A stretch of DNA of 64,000 nt from Flammeovirga sp. OC4 (lineage in GTDB: Bacteria > Bacteroidota > Bacteroidia > Cytophagales > Flammeovirgaceae): positions 20,262 through 84,261 of the forward strand of contig NZ_JTAM01000047.1 of the NCBI RefSeq assembly GCF_000812565.1, read 5' to 3'. This document shows, in pieces, positions 30,012 to 38,165 of this stretch (position 1 is the stretch's first letter; the number at the start of each line of letters is the position of its first letter). Position numbers and translations under genes: made by a program. Below the pieces are notes generated by a model. The model saw only the letters and a program-made list of their open reading frames with translations. It did no database searches and was not told the DNA's origin.

Positions 30012-30264
30012 AAGTACTAAGACAGAAGAAAACGGGTGTTTCGTAGACCCATAATTGAGATTATGGGCTTTTGGGAAGATAACTCATTGATCGGCTTTTA
30101 ATTATAATATTTGAATTATCCGCATTTTAATGGAAAAAAACTATAAATATTTGATATATATCAAGTTTATAATGAAAGTTGAAAAATGGAACAGCTTCCC
30201 ATAAGCCCATGACTTCAAGTCATGGTGCACGATATTTTGTCCGTTTTCATTTGTTCTGGTATTT
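30012..30264. repeat. Palindromic repeat, family 4, copy B
   Basis: 253-bp element next to copy A, with arms AAGTACTAAGACAGAAGAAA and the imperfect complement at 30241-30264 (18 of 24). It holds internal hairpins, including CCCATAATTGAGATTATGGG near 30050. The remaining ~250 bases to 30511 are AT-rich with no convincing gene. Confidence 0.6.
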
Positions 30265-30511
30265 ACTATTTAATCAAATAAAAAAGGCTATAAAACGATT
30301 TGATTATGTGTGGCTTTTTCAATTGTCCATAATCATTGATGTTCTTTTTTTGAGATTGGGTTACACTGATCAAAGTTCACAAATCAGTAAACTTTGTAAC
30401 TTATACTTTTTACTCTCTTTTTGGATAATAAAATTCAGTTTTAGTATCAAATTACCTTACACAAAGTAAACGACGTCTTTATGAATTGTTTCTAAAATCA
30501 TTTTAAAAAAA

Positions 30512-32341
30512 ATGAACTTAATCAGAACATTTAAAACGAACTATTGGATTTATGTTGTTGCTTTTTTTTTATTTATTATAGTATCAATCATCTCTTATTC
30601 TCTTCAAGATAATTCGTTCTTTTATAGACAAGATTTTACTATTCTATGTTGTGCTGTAATTGTATTGACCTTATACGTTATCTTGCTTTTTCTTCAACCG
30701 GTTCGTTTAAGCAGAATGTATCTATCTCAGATAGATTTTTGTATGCTTACAATAGTTATATATTACTTGGTTTATCATCTTTTACTGATGAATTCGGTTC
30801 ATGTCATTCATCTCGTTCAAAATATAGTTTTTGTTGGGGTGTATATATTAGTGAGGCAATTAAACTGTAATAAAGTTGGTTTTATCTTTTTGCTTTTTTT
30901 CTTCGGTGCAATATTACAAGTAGTATATGCTTATGTTTTTCAAGTAAGATTTTTTGCTCCAGGATATATTTGGGAAGATTTCAGAGGCAGTTTTATTAAT
31001 AAAGGAATACTCAGTTGTTTTATTAGTTTGAATATGCCAATGGTGTTGTTACGACTTTCCAAACAAATCTATACCAAAGGTATTTATAGATTCTTAAAAG
31101 TAAATTTTTGGCTATTTGTTTTAGCTATTGGACTTGTAATTATTTTTCAATCTAAATCTAGAACATCATGGTTGATTTGCTTAGGATGTCTATTTACATT
31201 CTTATTGATAAACTACCGGAGTTTGTTGCAAAATCATCTGATAAAAAAAACAATATTTTTATTAGGTGGAGTTATTTTGTTGATAATAGCTATCAAACTG
31301 TATTCCTATAAATTGGATTCAGCAAATGGAAGGTTGCTGGTTTGGGAGATTACTTTGGGCAGAGTAAAAGAACACCCTTTATTAGGATGTGGAATAGAAG
31401 GTTTTAAAAGTAATTATTTACTTTGGCAAGCTGATTATTTCAAAAAAAACAGTCAGCATATTTGGAGTTATCTTGCAGGAGATGTATGGACTCCATACAA
31501 TGAAATACTAAAAATTATATGTGATTATGGGGTTATAGGCTTCTTGTTATTGGGAGGATTAGTACTTTCTTTATTCAAAACTATGAAGCGTACTCTGTTA
31601 GATAGAACTATTAGTGAAAGTGTTTTAATTAGTGTTATTACTTTACTATCTTTTTTGCCAATGCTTCTATTTTCTTATCCATCAGAGGTGTTTCCAATCA
31701 TGCTGATGGTTGTGGTTTGTATTGCTGTTTTGTCTCGATCGGGTTCAGATGTATCCTTTTCATTATCTCATTTTATAGATCGAATAATAACATATAGATC
31801 AATTAATTTTATTCGAATATTACTTTTGTTCGTATACATTTGGGCAACTATTTTTCTCTTATCACAAATTCAAGCATATACTCAATGGAATGAATTTAGG
31901 AATAAAAAATTTTCTGATATACAGCAATTAAATAATAATGTGCAGCTATTGGATCCTTATTTAGAATCTAATTATTTCTATTTGGAAAGTGCAGGTAGTC
32001 AATATTTTAAAATGAGAGAATTTAAACAGGCTTTGAATAGGTATTCAAAAGCAATGTCCTTATTTCCTAATACCTTATTATTTGAAAAATATGGAAAATG
32101 TCAAGTTGAATTAGGGAATCATAGAAGAGCATCAGAAGCTTGGAACATGGCATCACTGATTACACCTTCAAGGTTTACTCCTTATTTTTTAACAGCTGAA
32201 TTACATTATAAAAAGGGAGACTGCGAAAGCCTATTAGATCAATATAAAGTAATTAAGAATAAACCTGTAAAAAGATGGTCTCCAAAACTACAGCGTATGC
32301 TTGATACGCTTGAGCGAATGGACTATGAATGTAACAATTAA
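30512..32341 (+). CDS. O-antigen ligase-like (Wzy_C) membrane protein with C-terminal TPR-like tail
   Basis: 609 residues. About ten hydrophobic segments fill residues ~10-470; a periplasmic loop with 'NGRLLVWE...RVKEHPLLGCG' (~270-300) is the Wzy_C signature of O-antigen ligases, O-antigen polymerases and bacterial protein O-oligosaccharyltransferases. The last ~130 residues look like TPR-type helices ('FKQALNRYSKAMSLFPN', 'RRASEAWNMASL'). The family transfers lipid-linked glycans to lipid A or proteins in the periplasm. It is bracketed by the two JAMM lipoprotein genes and by family-4 repeats; whether it modifies them is speculation. No other surface-polysaccharide genes are nearby. Confidence 0.7.
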   Translation: MNLIRTFKTNYWIYVVAFFLFIIVSIISYSLQDNSFFYRQDFTILCCAVIVLTLYVILLFLQPVRLSRMYLSQIDFCMLTIVIYYLVYHLLLMNSVHVIHLVQNIVFVGVYILVRQLNCNKVGFIFLLFFFGAILQVVYAYVFQVRFFAPGYIWEDFRGSFINKGILSCFISLNMPMVLLRLSKQIYTKGIYRFLKVNFWLFVLAIGLVIIFQSKSRTSWLICLGCLFTFLLINYRSLLQNHLIKKTIFLLGGVILLIIAIKLYSYKLDSANGRLLVWEITLGRVKEHPLLGCGIEGFKSNYLLWQADYFKKNSQHIWSYLAGDVWTPYNEILKIICDYGVIGFLLLGGLVLSLFKTMKRTLLDRTISESVLISVITLLSFLPMLLFSYPSEVFPIMLMVVVCIAVLSRSGSDVSFSLSHFIDRIITYRSINFIRILLLFVYIWATIFLLSQIQAYTQWNEFRNKKFSDIQQLNNNVQLLDPYLESNYFYLESAGSQYFKMREFKQALNRYSKAMSLFPNTLLFEKYGKCQVELGNHRRASEAWNMASLITPSRFTPYFLTAELHYKKGDCESLLDQYKVIKNKPVKRWSPKLQRMLDTLERMDYECNN

Positions 32342-32350
32342 ATTTTTCAC

Positions 32351-32467
32351 AAAACTAAAACAGAAGAAAAGGGATGAGGCAAGGTGGTTCGTATCATGTC
32401 TCAATAATTTCTTTATGAACCATATCACAAACCATTTTTCTTACCCCTACCTTTTTGTTTTAGTACT
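32351..32467. repeat. Palindromic repeat, family 4, copy C
   Basis: 117-bp imperfect palindrome that begins AAAACTAAAACAGAAGAAAA and ends CTTTTTGTTTTAGTACTT. It lies between the stop of the O-antigen ligase-like gene and the conserved leader of the second JAMM lipoprotein. Confidence 0.6.
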
Positions 32468-32488
32468 TAAAACTTAAACTATTATTCA

Positions 32489-33793
32489 ATGAAAACAATT
32501 CGAATTTTTATGCCTTTGATATTGATGCTATTTCTGTTTATCAGGTGTCAGGGCTTCTTAGAAGAACAGGAAAATGAATTTCAAGATGAAGACAACCAAC
32601 AGCTTGGGCATAGTGGTGCAAGAGCTAAAGAGTGGTTCAATACTTTTACAAAAGGAGAACCAGCTTACATGAAAACTCAAACTGGGGAAAAGATATATGT
32701 AGAACCCATTTGGAAAAGGGCTTACAGTGTGCAAAAAACCGAACTTCTTAAAGTAATCGATGTGCCTGTCAATTCAGATAGAAAATTACATTTCTTTTCT
32801 TCTGAAGCTAAAGCGAGAAGGGAGACATCCAATGATCCGAGATTCACTTTTTCAATGACTCGTTTAGTTGTCACCCAAAATCGCCAAAATGGAAATATAT
32901 TTCCATTCTTTATGACAGTGGCGTATACTCCAGATTATATGGAGAGAAAAGGATTTAACGTTTACAAAGACCGGTTTTTGGAGAAACAGTTTGATTTAGA
33001 TGCTAATGTATATTATCATAACCTTTCTGGGGAGTTAATTGATGGATATATATATCAAAATGGTAGAGTTACCGGCCGAATATTTCCAGATCAATATAGT
33101 ATTTCCAGTACTAATGCTAGAACATCTAAAGTGAATGAATTAGGTTGTTATGATGTACCAATTTATAAAGAAGTAACAAACCTTTTTTGTACGGATGTTT
33201 ATGTTGAAGATGAGCTAATAAGTCATCATTGTGAAGTTGAATCTATTTCTATGGAAATTGTTGATTATGTGAGGGTTTGTGATATTGTTGAGGAGGAAGA
33301 TGTTTTGCCAGGTGGAGGCACTGGCAGTAATAATCCAGATAATGTAGTACCTGTCAGTTACGCTGAACCCTGTAAACAAGCAACAAATATCACAAATACA
33401 ATTTATTCAGAACAAGATGATTGGTATATGGCTGATTTTGATTTAGCAGTTATGAGACTCAAGGAAAAATGGACCGAAGAGAATCAAAGTGGGAATCCAA
33501 AAGAATGGGGAATGATTGTTTATACCGAGCTTGTAGATGATGGTTATGGAGGGAAAGCAAGGAAACTAAATCCAATGGCAGACCCAATTGAAGATGATGT
33601 TATAACCGAAGGGTTTAGTAATCAAGCATGGGAAGGATTAATACTAAAAGATCTTTTTTATGGGATTCCACTTGGAAATATACATACGCACCCTATGGGA
33701 ACCAATAATCCACCCTCAGCAACGGATATCTATTCCTTATTTAAAATATATAAAACTTCTCATGAACTATACATGAAAAAAAAAAATAAGTAG
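32489..33793 (+). CDS. JAMM-motif lipoprotein, second copy, N-terminal part (frameshifted)
   Basis: Close paralogue of the 28227 gene, sharing signal peptide, lipobox ('FLFIRC-QG') and the whole unknown N-terminal region. The JAMM motif is intact: His399-x-His401-Pro-x7-Ser410-x2-Asp413 in 'IHTHPMGTNNPPSATD'. The frame stops at 33791-33793 just after an A11 tract (33776-33786) with the tail 'MKKKNK'. The paralogue continues for ~120 more residues; the matching sequence follows here in another frame. Loss of one A would restore the full protein. It may be a pseudogene, a phase-variable gene, a product of slippage, or a sequencing error. Confidence 0.65.
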   Translation: MKTIRIFMPLILMLFLFIRCQGFLEEQENEFQDEDNQQLGHSGARAKEWFNTFTKGEPAYMKTQTGEKIYVEPIWKRAYSVQKTELLKVIDVPVNSDRKLHFFSSEAKARRETSNDPRFTFSMTRLVVTQNRQNGNIFPFFMTVAYTPDYMERKGFNVYKDRFLEKQFDLDANVYYHNLSGELIDGYIYQNGRVTGRIFPDQYSISSTNARTSKVNELGCYDVPIYKEVTNLFCTDVYVEDELISHHCEVESISMEIVDYVRVCDIVEEEDVLPGGGTGSNNPDNVVPVSYAEPCKQATNITNTIYSEQDDWYMADFDLAVMRLKEKWTEENQSGNPKEWGMIVYTELVDDGYGGKARKLNPMADPIEDDVITEGFSNQAWEGLILKDLFYGIPLGNIHTHPMGTNNPPSATDIYSLFKIYKTSHELYMKKKNK

Positions 33794-33830
33794 TACAGAG
33801 TATGAATATTTTGAGGAAAATAACTTTATC

Positions 33831-34115
33831 ATGAGTATTGGAGAAAAAATATGGTCAGCACATATCAATAACTATTCAGATATGGAAACTATTTTGGCCA
33901 GTTATTCAAGTGCTAGTGAAGCGGATAGCGAGTTACTTCGCTTGATTGATGAAGGTTATAGTCATGAAGCAGCATTGTATAAAATGTTTGGAAGTACAAT
34001 TAGTCTAAACATAAATGATTATCGAAATGAAGTGAAATTTCATCCTGTTGTAATGGAAGAAAAAAATGGAAAACCACAAACATTCTCAACTACTTATGAA
34101 GATTGTAAAAACTAA
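33831..34115 (+). pseudogene. Out-of-frame C-terminal part of the second JAMM lipoprotein
   Basis: Encodes 'MSIGEKIW...EAALYKMF...TTYEDCKN', which aligns with the last ~95 residues of the 28227 protein ('MTIGEKIW...EAALYRIF...KVYKDCNE'). In-frame sequence upstream of ATG 33831 ('STEYEYFEENNFI') also aligns, so this is the continuation of the 32489 gene and not a separate gene. The clean alignment right up to the A11 run argues for a recent or reversible frameshift. Confidence 0.75.
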
Positions 34116-34125
34116 TATAAAACAA

Positions 34126-34755
34126 ATGAAAAATATAAAATCAGTATTAACGTTCCTATTTTGTGTTATCACCCTCAATACCTTAGGCCAAGATAAAAAA
34201 ACAAAAACAATCCAGCATAATAGCTGTGTAAGTGAAGCAGTCATTTACTTAGACGTTCCGATCGATAGTAAAGTATCAGAAATGTCAGCCGAAGAATTTG
34301 ATCAATATGAAAAAGAAAACTTAAAAGGTATTCCTTCAAGAGTTGAGCGTGTAGCCTCGAAACATTGTTACCTTTATCCAAAAGAAAGTATGAGTTTGAA
34401 TACCTGTGAGAGCCTAAAGGTATTTTTGGAAGATGATATGGTTTTTGTTCTTATGGCCCCCACTAGAGCAAAACATAGTTATGGAGGAGAAAACACAGAT
34501 GAGAAATTTGCAGAACGTAGGGCAGTTTTGAAGGGCACTCGACAAAAGCGAAAAGAGTTCCTTATTCAAGCCGGACCTTACAAGTTTGCACGTTATGAAT
34601 TTATTGATCCAGATAAAGGTGATTTTGGGTGTATTTGTTATGTGGCGAGTCCCAGTCACCCTAAAGGAACAATTCGTTGTGCATTGATTTTCCGTATTGA
34701 TGAACAGAAGCGTGCTGAAAAAATTATGAATAAAATATTAAAAAGTAGTAGATAA
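34126..34755 (+). CDS. Secreted protein of unknown function, tandem copy 1
   Basis: 209 residues. I use ATG 34126 because the second copy starts at the same codon; an in-frame ATG at 34066 overlaps the previous gene. Signal peptide ~1-22 ('NTLG-QD'), then 'NSCVSEAVIYLD', four or more Cys residues in the mature protein and a basic helix at the end ('EQKRAEKIMNKIL'). I recognise no family. It begins 10 bases after the JAMM gene and is probably co-transcribed with it. One possibility is a partner or antagonist of that protein, but nothing in the sequence proves this. Confidence 0.6.
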   Translation: MKNIKSVLTFLFCVITLNTLGQDKKTKTIQHNSCVSEAVIYLDVPIDSKVSEMSAEEFDQYEKENLKGIPSRVERVASKHCYLYPKESMSLNTCESLKVFLEDDMVFVLMAPTRAKHSYGGENTDEKFAERRAVLKGTRQKRKEFLIQAGPYKFARYEFIDPDKGDFGCICYVASPSHPKGTIRCALIFRIDEQKRAEKIMNKILKSSR

Positions 34756-34763
34756 CGATATGA

Positions 34764-34794
34764 AGGAGACTGAGATTCTCTATTTCAGTCTCCT
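34764..34794 (+). terminator. Hairpin between the two secreted paralogues
   Basis: AGGAGACTGA (34764-34773) and TCAGTCTCCT (34785-34794) form a perfect 10-bp stem with an 11-base loop. There is no T-run. A degraded version follows copy 2 near 35460 (GGGAGAATGATCT...TCTCTC), as expected if the hairpin was duplicated with the gene. Confidence 0.55.
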
Positions 34795-34818
34795 CTATAA
34801 CCTGTTCTTTATATCGAA

Positions 34819-35448
34819 ATGAAAAATATAAAATCAGTATTAACGCTCCTTTTTTGTGTTATCATCCTCAATGCCTTAGGCCAAGATAAAAAAATAAAAA
34901 CAATCCAGCATAATAGCTGTGTAAGTGAGGCAGTCATTTACTTAGACGTTCCGATTGATAGTAAAGTATCAGAAATGTCAGATAAAGAATTTGATCAATA
35001 TGAAAAAGAAAACTTAAAAGGTATTCCTTTAAGAGTTGAGGATGTAGCTTCAAAACATAGCTATGGGTATCCAAAAGAAAGCCTGGGTTTGGGTATATGT
35101 GAGAGTCTAAAAGTTTTTTTGGAGGAAGATATGGTTCTTGTTCTTATGGCCCCCACCAGAGCAAAACATAATTATGGAGGAGAAAACACTGATGAGAAAT
35201 TTGCAGAACGTAGGGCAGTTTTGAAGGGCACTCGACAAAAGCGAAAAGAGTTCCTTATTCAAGCCGGACCTTACAAGTTCGCACGTTATGAATTTGTCGA
35301 TCCAGATAAAGGTGATTTTGGGTGTATTTATTACGTAGCGAGTCCCAGTCACCCTAAAGGAACGATTCGTTGTGCATTGATTTTCCGTATTGAAGAACAG
35401 AAGCGTGCTGAAAAAATTATGAATAAAATATTAAGTAGTAGTAGATAA
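34819..35448 (+). CDS. Secreted protein of unknown function, tandem copy 2
   Basis: 209 residues, near-identical to copy 1. From about residue 110 onward ('MAPTRAKH', 'FAERRAVLKGTRQKRKEF', 'PSHPKGTIRCALIFRI') protein and DNA are almost unchanged; differences concentrate in residues ~70-105. Copy 2 lacks the Cys at 'SKHCYLYP' (it has 'SKHSYGYP') and has 'GCIYY' for 'GCICY', so it loses two Cys that copy 1 may pair. The DNA identity points to recent duplication or gene conversion. The 446-bp gap that follows holds the repeat at 35618 and no gene. Confidence 0.6.
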   Translation: MKNIKSVLTLLFCVIILNALGQDKKIKTIQHNSCVSEAVIYLDVPIDSKVSEMSDKEFDQYEKENLKGIPLRVEDVASKHSYGYPKESLGLGICESLKVFLEEDMVLVLMAPTRAKHNYGGENTDEKFAERRAVLKGTRQKRKEFLIQAGPYKFARYEFVDPDKGDFGCIYYVASPSHPKGTIRCALIFRIEEQKRAEKIMNKILSSSR

Positions 35449-35617
35449 TAATCGTATAAAAGGGAGAATGATCTAAGTAATTTCAGTCAATCTCTCTATT
35501 TTTAAATGTTTATAGGTATTACAGAAAATAAAACCTATATAAATGCATCATTTTACCTTATTAAAGGACTATTTTCATAATGTATACTTCTATGTTTATG
35601 TGCGTGTATTTTTTCTA

Positions 35618-35742
35618 TTAGAGCATGTCTGGAATATCTCTTTTAGTAAAAATCGATACTTTCTGAATGTAAGTTCATTCATTTTTTTACAATCTAAAAT
35701 GAAGAATTTTTACTTCTATCTTATATTCCAAATATACTCTTA
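35618..35742. mobile_element. MITE-like element, family 2, copy A
   Basis: 125-bp AT-rich segment bounded by TTAGAGCATGTCTGGAATA and, inverted, TATTCCAAATATACTCTTA (15 of 19 positions complementary). The same terminal motif bounds the element at 58395-58559 and occurs singly near 45450 and 52991. No coding sequence. Confidence 0.5.
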
Positions 35743-35894
35743 AAAAATTATTACAGACACTTTATGCTTAATTGATAAGTATTGATATTTAAGTGTTTTT
35801 AAATAGAAATGAATGACGCTGCCAGTAAATTTTTAGGCACAACTAAAATTCAAGCTTACATAGCATTTTTTAATTTTCAACTAGTTTAAACAAC

Positions 35895-37664
35895 ATGAGG
35901 ACACGACTTAACAAACAAGAAAAAGTGACGCTCCCAAAGCGATTTACTTTATTTCTCTTTCTTTTTATTCTGAGTATTTCCAACCTTCAAAATGCTTTTG
36001 CACAAGTACAGTTATTGAAGGAATTACAGATTACAAATAAGGCCCTGTATTTTGATGGTGTTAAAGACCAATCGAGTACAAATAAAAGTACTGACACTCC
36101 TTATGATTATGCTTACGGAAGGACGATTAATCCGCACGGGGATTGTATAAAAACCTATAAACATTATGTTTTTATGACTTGGTATCGTGGAGGTAAAGAG
36201 GATCGTCATGTGATGTTGACGCGATACAACACTCAAACAGGCGCTATGAAAACCATTGAATTTCCACACCAACATACAGGTCTGACAGGTAAATGGTGGA
36301 TAGGGGAGACACACAATACAATTGCCATTGGTATATGTCCACGTAATGGAACAATTCATTTGGCTTACGATATGCATGCTTATAGAAATGTCGGAAATTT
36401 TACAAATGACTATTTCCGTTATTCCTATTCACAAAGTAATACAGTTGAAGTAGCTGACAGTGAGTTTACATTGGATAAATTTGTCAAAGATCCTATTGAT
36501 GGAGATTACAGGCACTGTACGATGAATGGGGTGAGAGATGCAGATAACTTCTCAAGAATGACTTATCCTGAGTTCTTTTTAAATGATGATGATGAATTGT
36601 TTTTAAAGATGCGTCAAGGTTCTTCTTACGATGGCGCTATGGCTTATATCAAGTACGATGATTCAGCATCAAAATGGGGTAAATTTGAAAAGATTACTGC
36701 ATTAGGAGCACAAAGCAAAGGAGAAACGCACAACTGGAGTATCTATGGCAATGTAAAATTTGCAGGAGGAAAAATGAGGTTGGGTTTCCAACGTAGATTA
36801 CATGATGGAACAGATAAATTCCAATATCAAAATGGAGTGTATTACGCTTACTCGGACGACCCAACTGGAGCGACTCAATGGAAGAATCATAAAGGGCAAG
36901 CGATGACTTTTCCATTGGTAAAAGCAAGTGAAGTATTGGTATTTGAACCGGGAGATTGGGTAGAGACCACACAAAAAAATATGGTTCATATTGTAGGTGG
37001 TTTTGATTTTGAGGTTACAGACCGAGGAGATGAACATATTGTATCTCAGGTAAAAGATAAGCAATATAATATCACCAAAAAGCTTCATACCTATAGAAAA
37101 GCTGGTGATAGTGATTTTACTACCGTTGAGTATAATGCAGGTAGTGAACTGTATGCTTCTGGAGATAATATTTATGTGATAGGATTGAACGGCGGTCGTG
37201 TGAATATTGTGAAAACAGAAGGCGGTACAAGTAATTTCGAACAGGTATATCAGCATACTTCAGGACCCACTTTTGACAAAGGAATCGTTCATATAAATGA
37301 CGGAAAGTTATATTACTATCTTAAAACGACTGGAAATTCAGGTGATGAGTGTACCACTTACCTTCAAGTCTTTGACTTAGGGATCACACCTTCTGATGTT
37401 ACATCTACTGAAGAAATAATAAAAGGTTCAGAAGAGTTGCTTATCTACCCAAATCCAGCAACTAAAAGTTTTAGAATAGATATGAATGGAAAGTCAGCTA
37501 AGGATGTTTCAATTTATACTTTAAATGGAACATTGATCTATCAAAAAAATGATGTTGTTGATCAATCAGAAATCAATATTGATGGTCAAAGTGCTGGACT
37601 GTATGTACTAAAAGTGACTTTAGATAATGGTCAAAAATATTCTCAAAAATTGATGATAGAGTAG
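35895..37664 (+). CDS. PL24-type ulvan lyase with T9SS sorting domain
   Basis: 589 residues: signal peptide (~1-38), BNR-4-like propeller (~40-505) and T9SS sorting domain (~515-589, 'LLIYPNPATKS'). It shares the PL24 landmarks with the 6794 protein ('HGDCIKTYKHYVFMTWYRGG', 'WWIGETHNTIA', 'YQNGVYYAYSDDP') but has no Ig, CBM or InlB domains. Two PL24 enzymes with and without binding modules suggest one acts on polymer bound at the surface and one on soluble fragments; this is inference. It appears monocistronic, with 446 bases upstream and a strong terminator downstream. Confidence 0.85.
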   Translation: MRTRLNKQEKVTLPKRFTLFLFLFILSISNLQNAFAQVQLLKELQITNKALYFDGVKDQSSTNKSTDTPYDYAYGRTINPHGDCIKTYKHYVFMTWYRGGKEDRHVMLTRYNTQTGAMKTIEFPHQHTGLTGKWWIGETHNTIAIGICPRNGTIHLAYDMHAYRNVGNFTNDYFRYSYSQSNTVEVADSEFTLDKFVKDPIDGDYRHCTMNGVRDADNFSRMTYPEFFLNDDDELFLKMRQGSSYDGAMAYIKYDDSASKWGKFEKITALGAQSKGETHNWSIYGNVKFAGGKMRLGFQRRLHDGTDKFQYQNGVYYAYSDDPTGATQWKNHKGQAMTFPLVKASEVLVFEPGDWVETTQKNMVHIVGGFDFEVTDRGDEHIVSQVKDKQYNITKKLHTYRKAGDSDFTTVEYNAGSELYASGDNIYVIGLNGGRVNIVKTEGGTSNFEQVYQHTSGPTFDKGIVHINDGKLYYYLKTTGNSGDECTTYLQVFDLGITPSDVTSTEEIIKGSEELLIYPNPATKSFRIDMNGKSAKDVSIYTLNGTLIYQKNDVVDQSEINIDGQSAGLYVLKVTLDNGQKYSQKLMIE

Positions 37665-37689
37665 CTCATTTTGAATAGAGAAAATAGAA

Positions 37690-37749
37690 GGATCATTTAT
37701 ATACCAAATTTATGAATATATGTCGTATATAAATGATCCCTCTTTTTTT
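37690..37749 (+). terminator. Rho-independent terminator after PL24 copy 2
   Basis: A perfect 14-bp stem, GGATCATTTATATA (37690-37703) with its complement (37726-37739), is followed by CTCTTTTTTT. Confidence 0.85.
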
Positions 37750-37784
37750 GCAGAACCGATTTTTACTTGCAGGATTCCACAGTG

Positions 37785-37965
37785 GCATTGAAAGGAAAAG
37801 CGTTAAGAATTTTGTGTAATAAGCCGTTAAAAAATCTTCGTTTGTTTGAGCGCTAGCGAGTTTTGAAGATTTTAGGCTTATGGAATAAAATTTAGCTTTT
37901 GCGTTCAAAGCCTAGATTTTTTTGCTTCGTTTTTTCATCAATGGATAAAATGAAGAGGACATAAC
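37785..37965. repeat. Partial family-1 repeat (right-half sequence)
   Basis: Matches the right half of the 12128 and 62371 elements from 'TTGAAAGGAAAAGCGTTAAG' through the 'GTTTGAGCGCTAGCGAG' hairpin to 'CATCAATGGATAAAATGAAG'. Neither terminal repeat is present, so it is a truncated copy. The remaining 200 bases to the next gene show nothing definite. Confidence 0.65.
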
Positions 37966-38165
37966 TTTGGAAGAGAAAAGATGCAATGATGTGACATTAA
38001 AGTAATTGGTATTAATTTCTGAATGAGGGTTTGTACTTAAGCTGTAATATCGAAAATCAATACTTTAGACCATTTTACCCTTTTTCAAGATTATTCTAAT
38101 ATCTACTCTCAATATATTTAACCTAAGCAAATAACAGACAATCAATATCATTCATGTAGTTACTG

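Noticed and set aside
30179..30469. 96-codon open frame on the + strand
   Set aside because: It begins inside the palindromic repeat at 30012-30264, has no recognisable domain or signal peptide and has a composition typical of AT-rich non-coding DNA.
35543..35743. 66-codon open frame with many aromatic residues
   Set aside because: It covers the MITE-like element at 35618-35742 and has no homologue I recognise.
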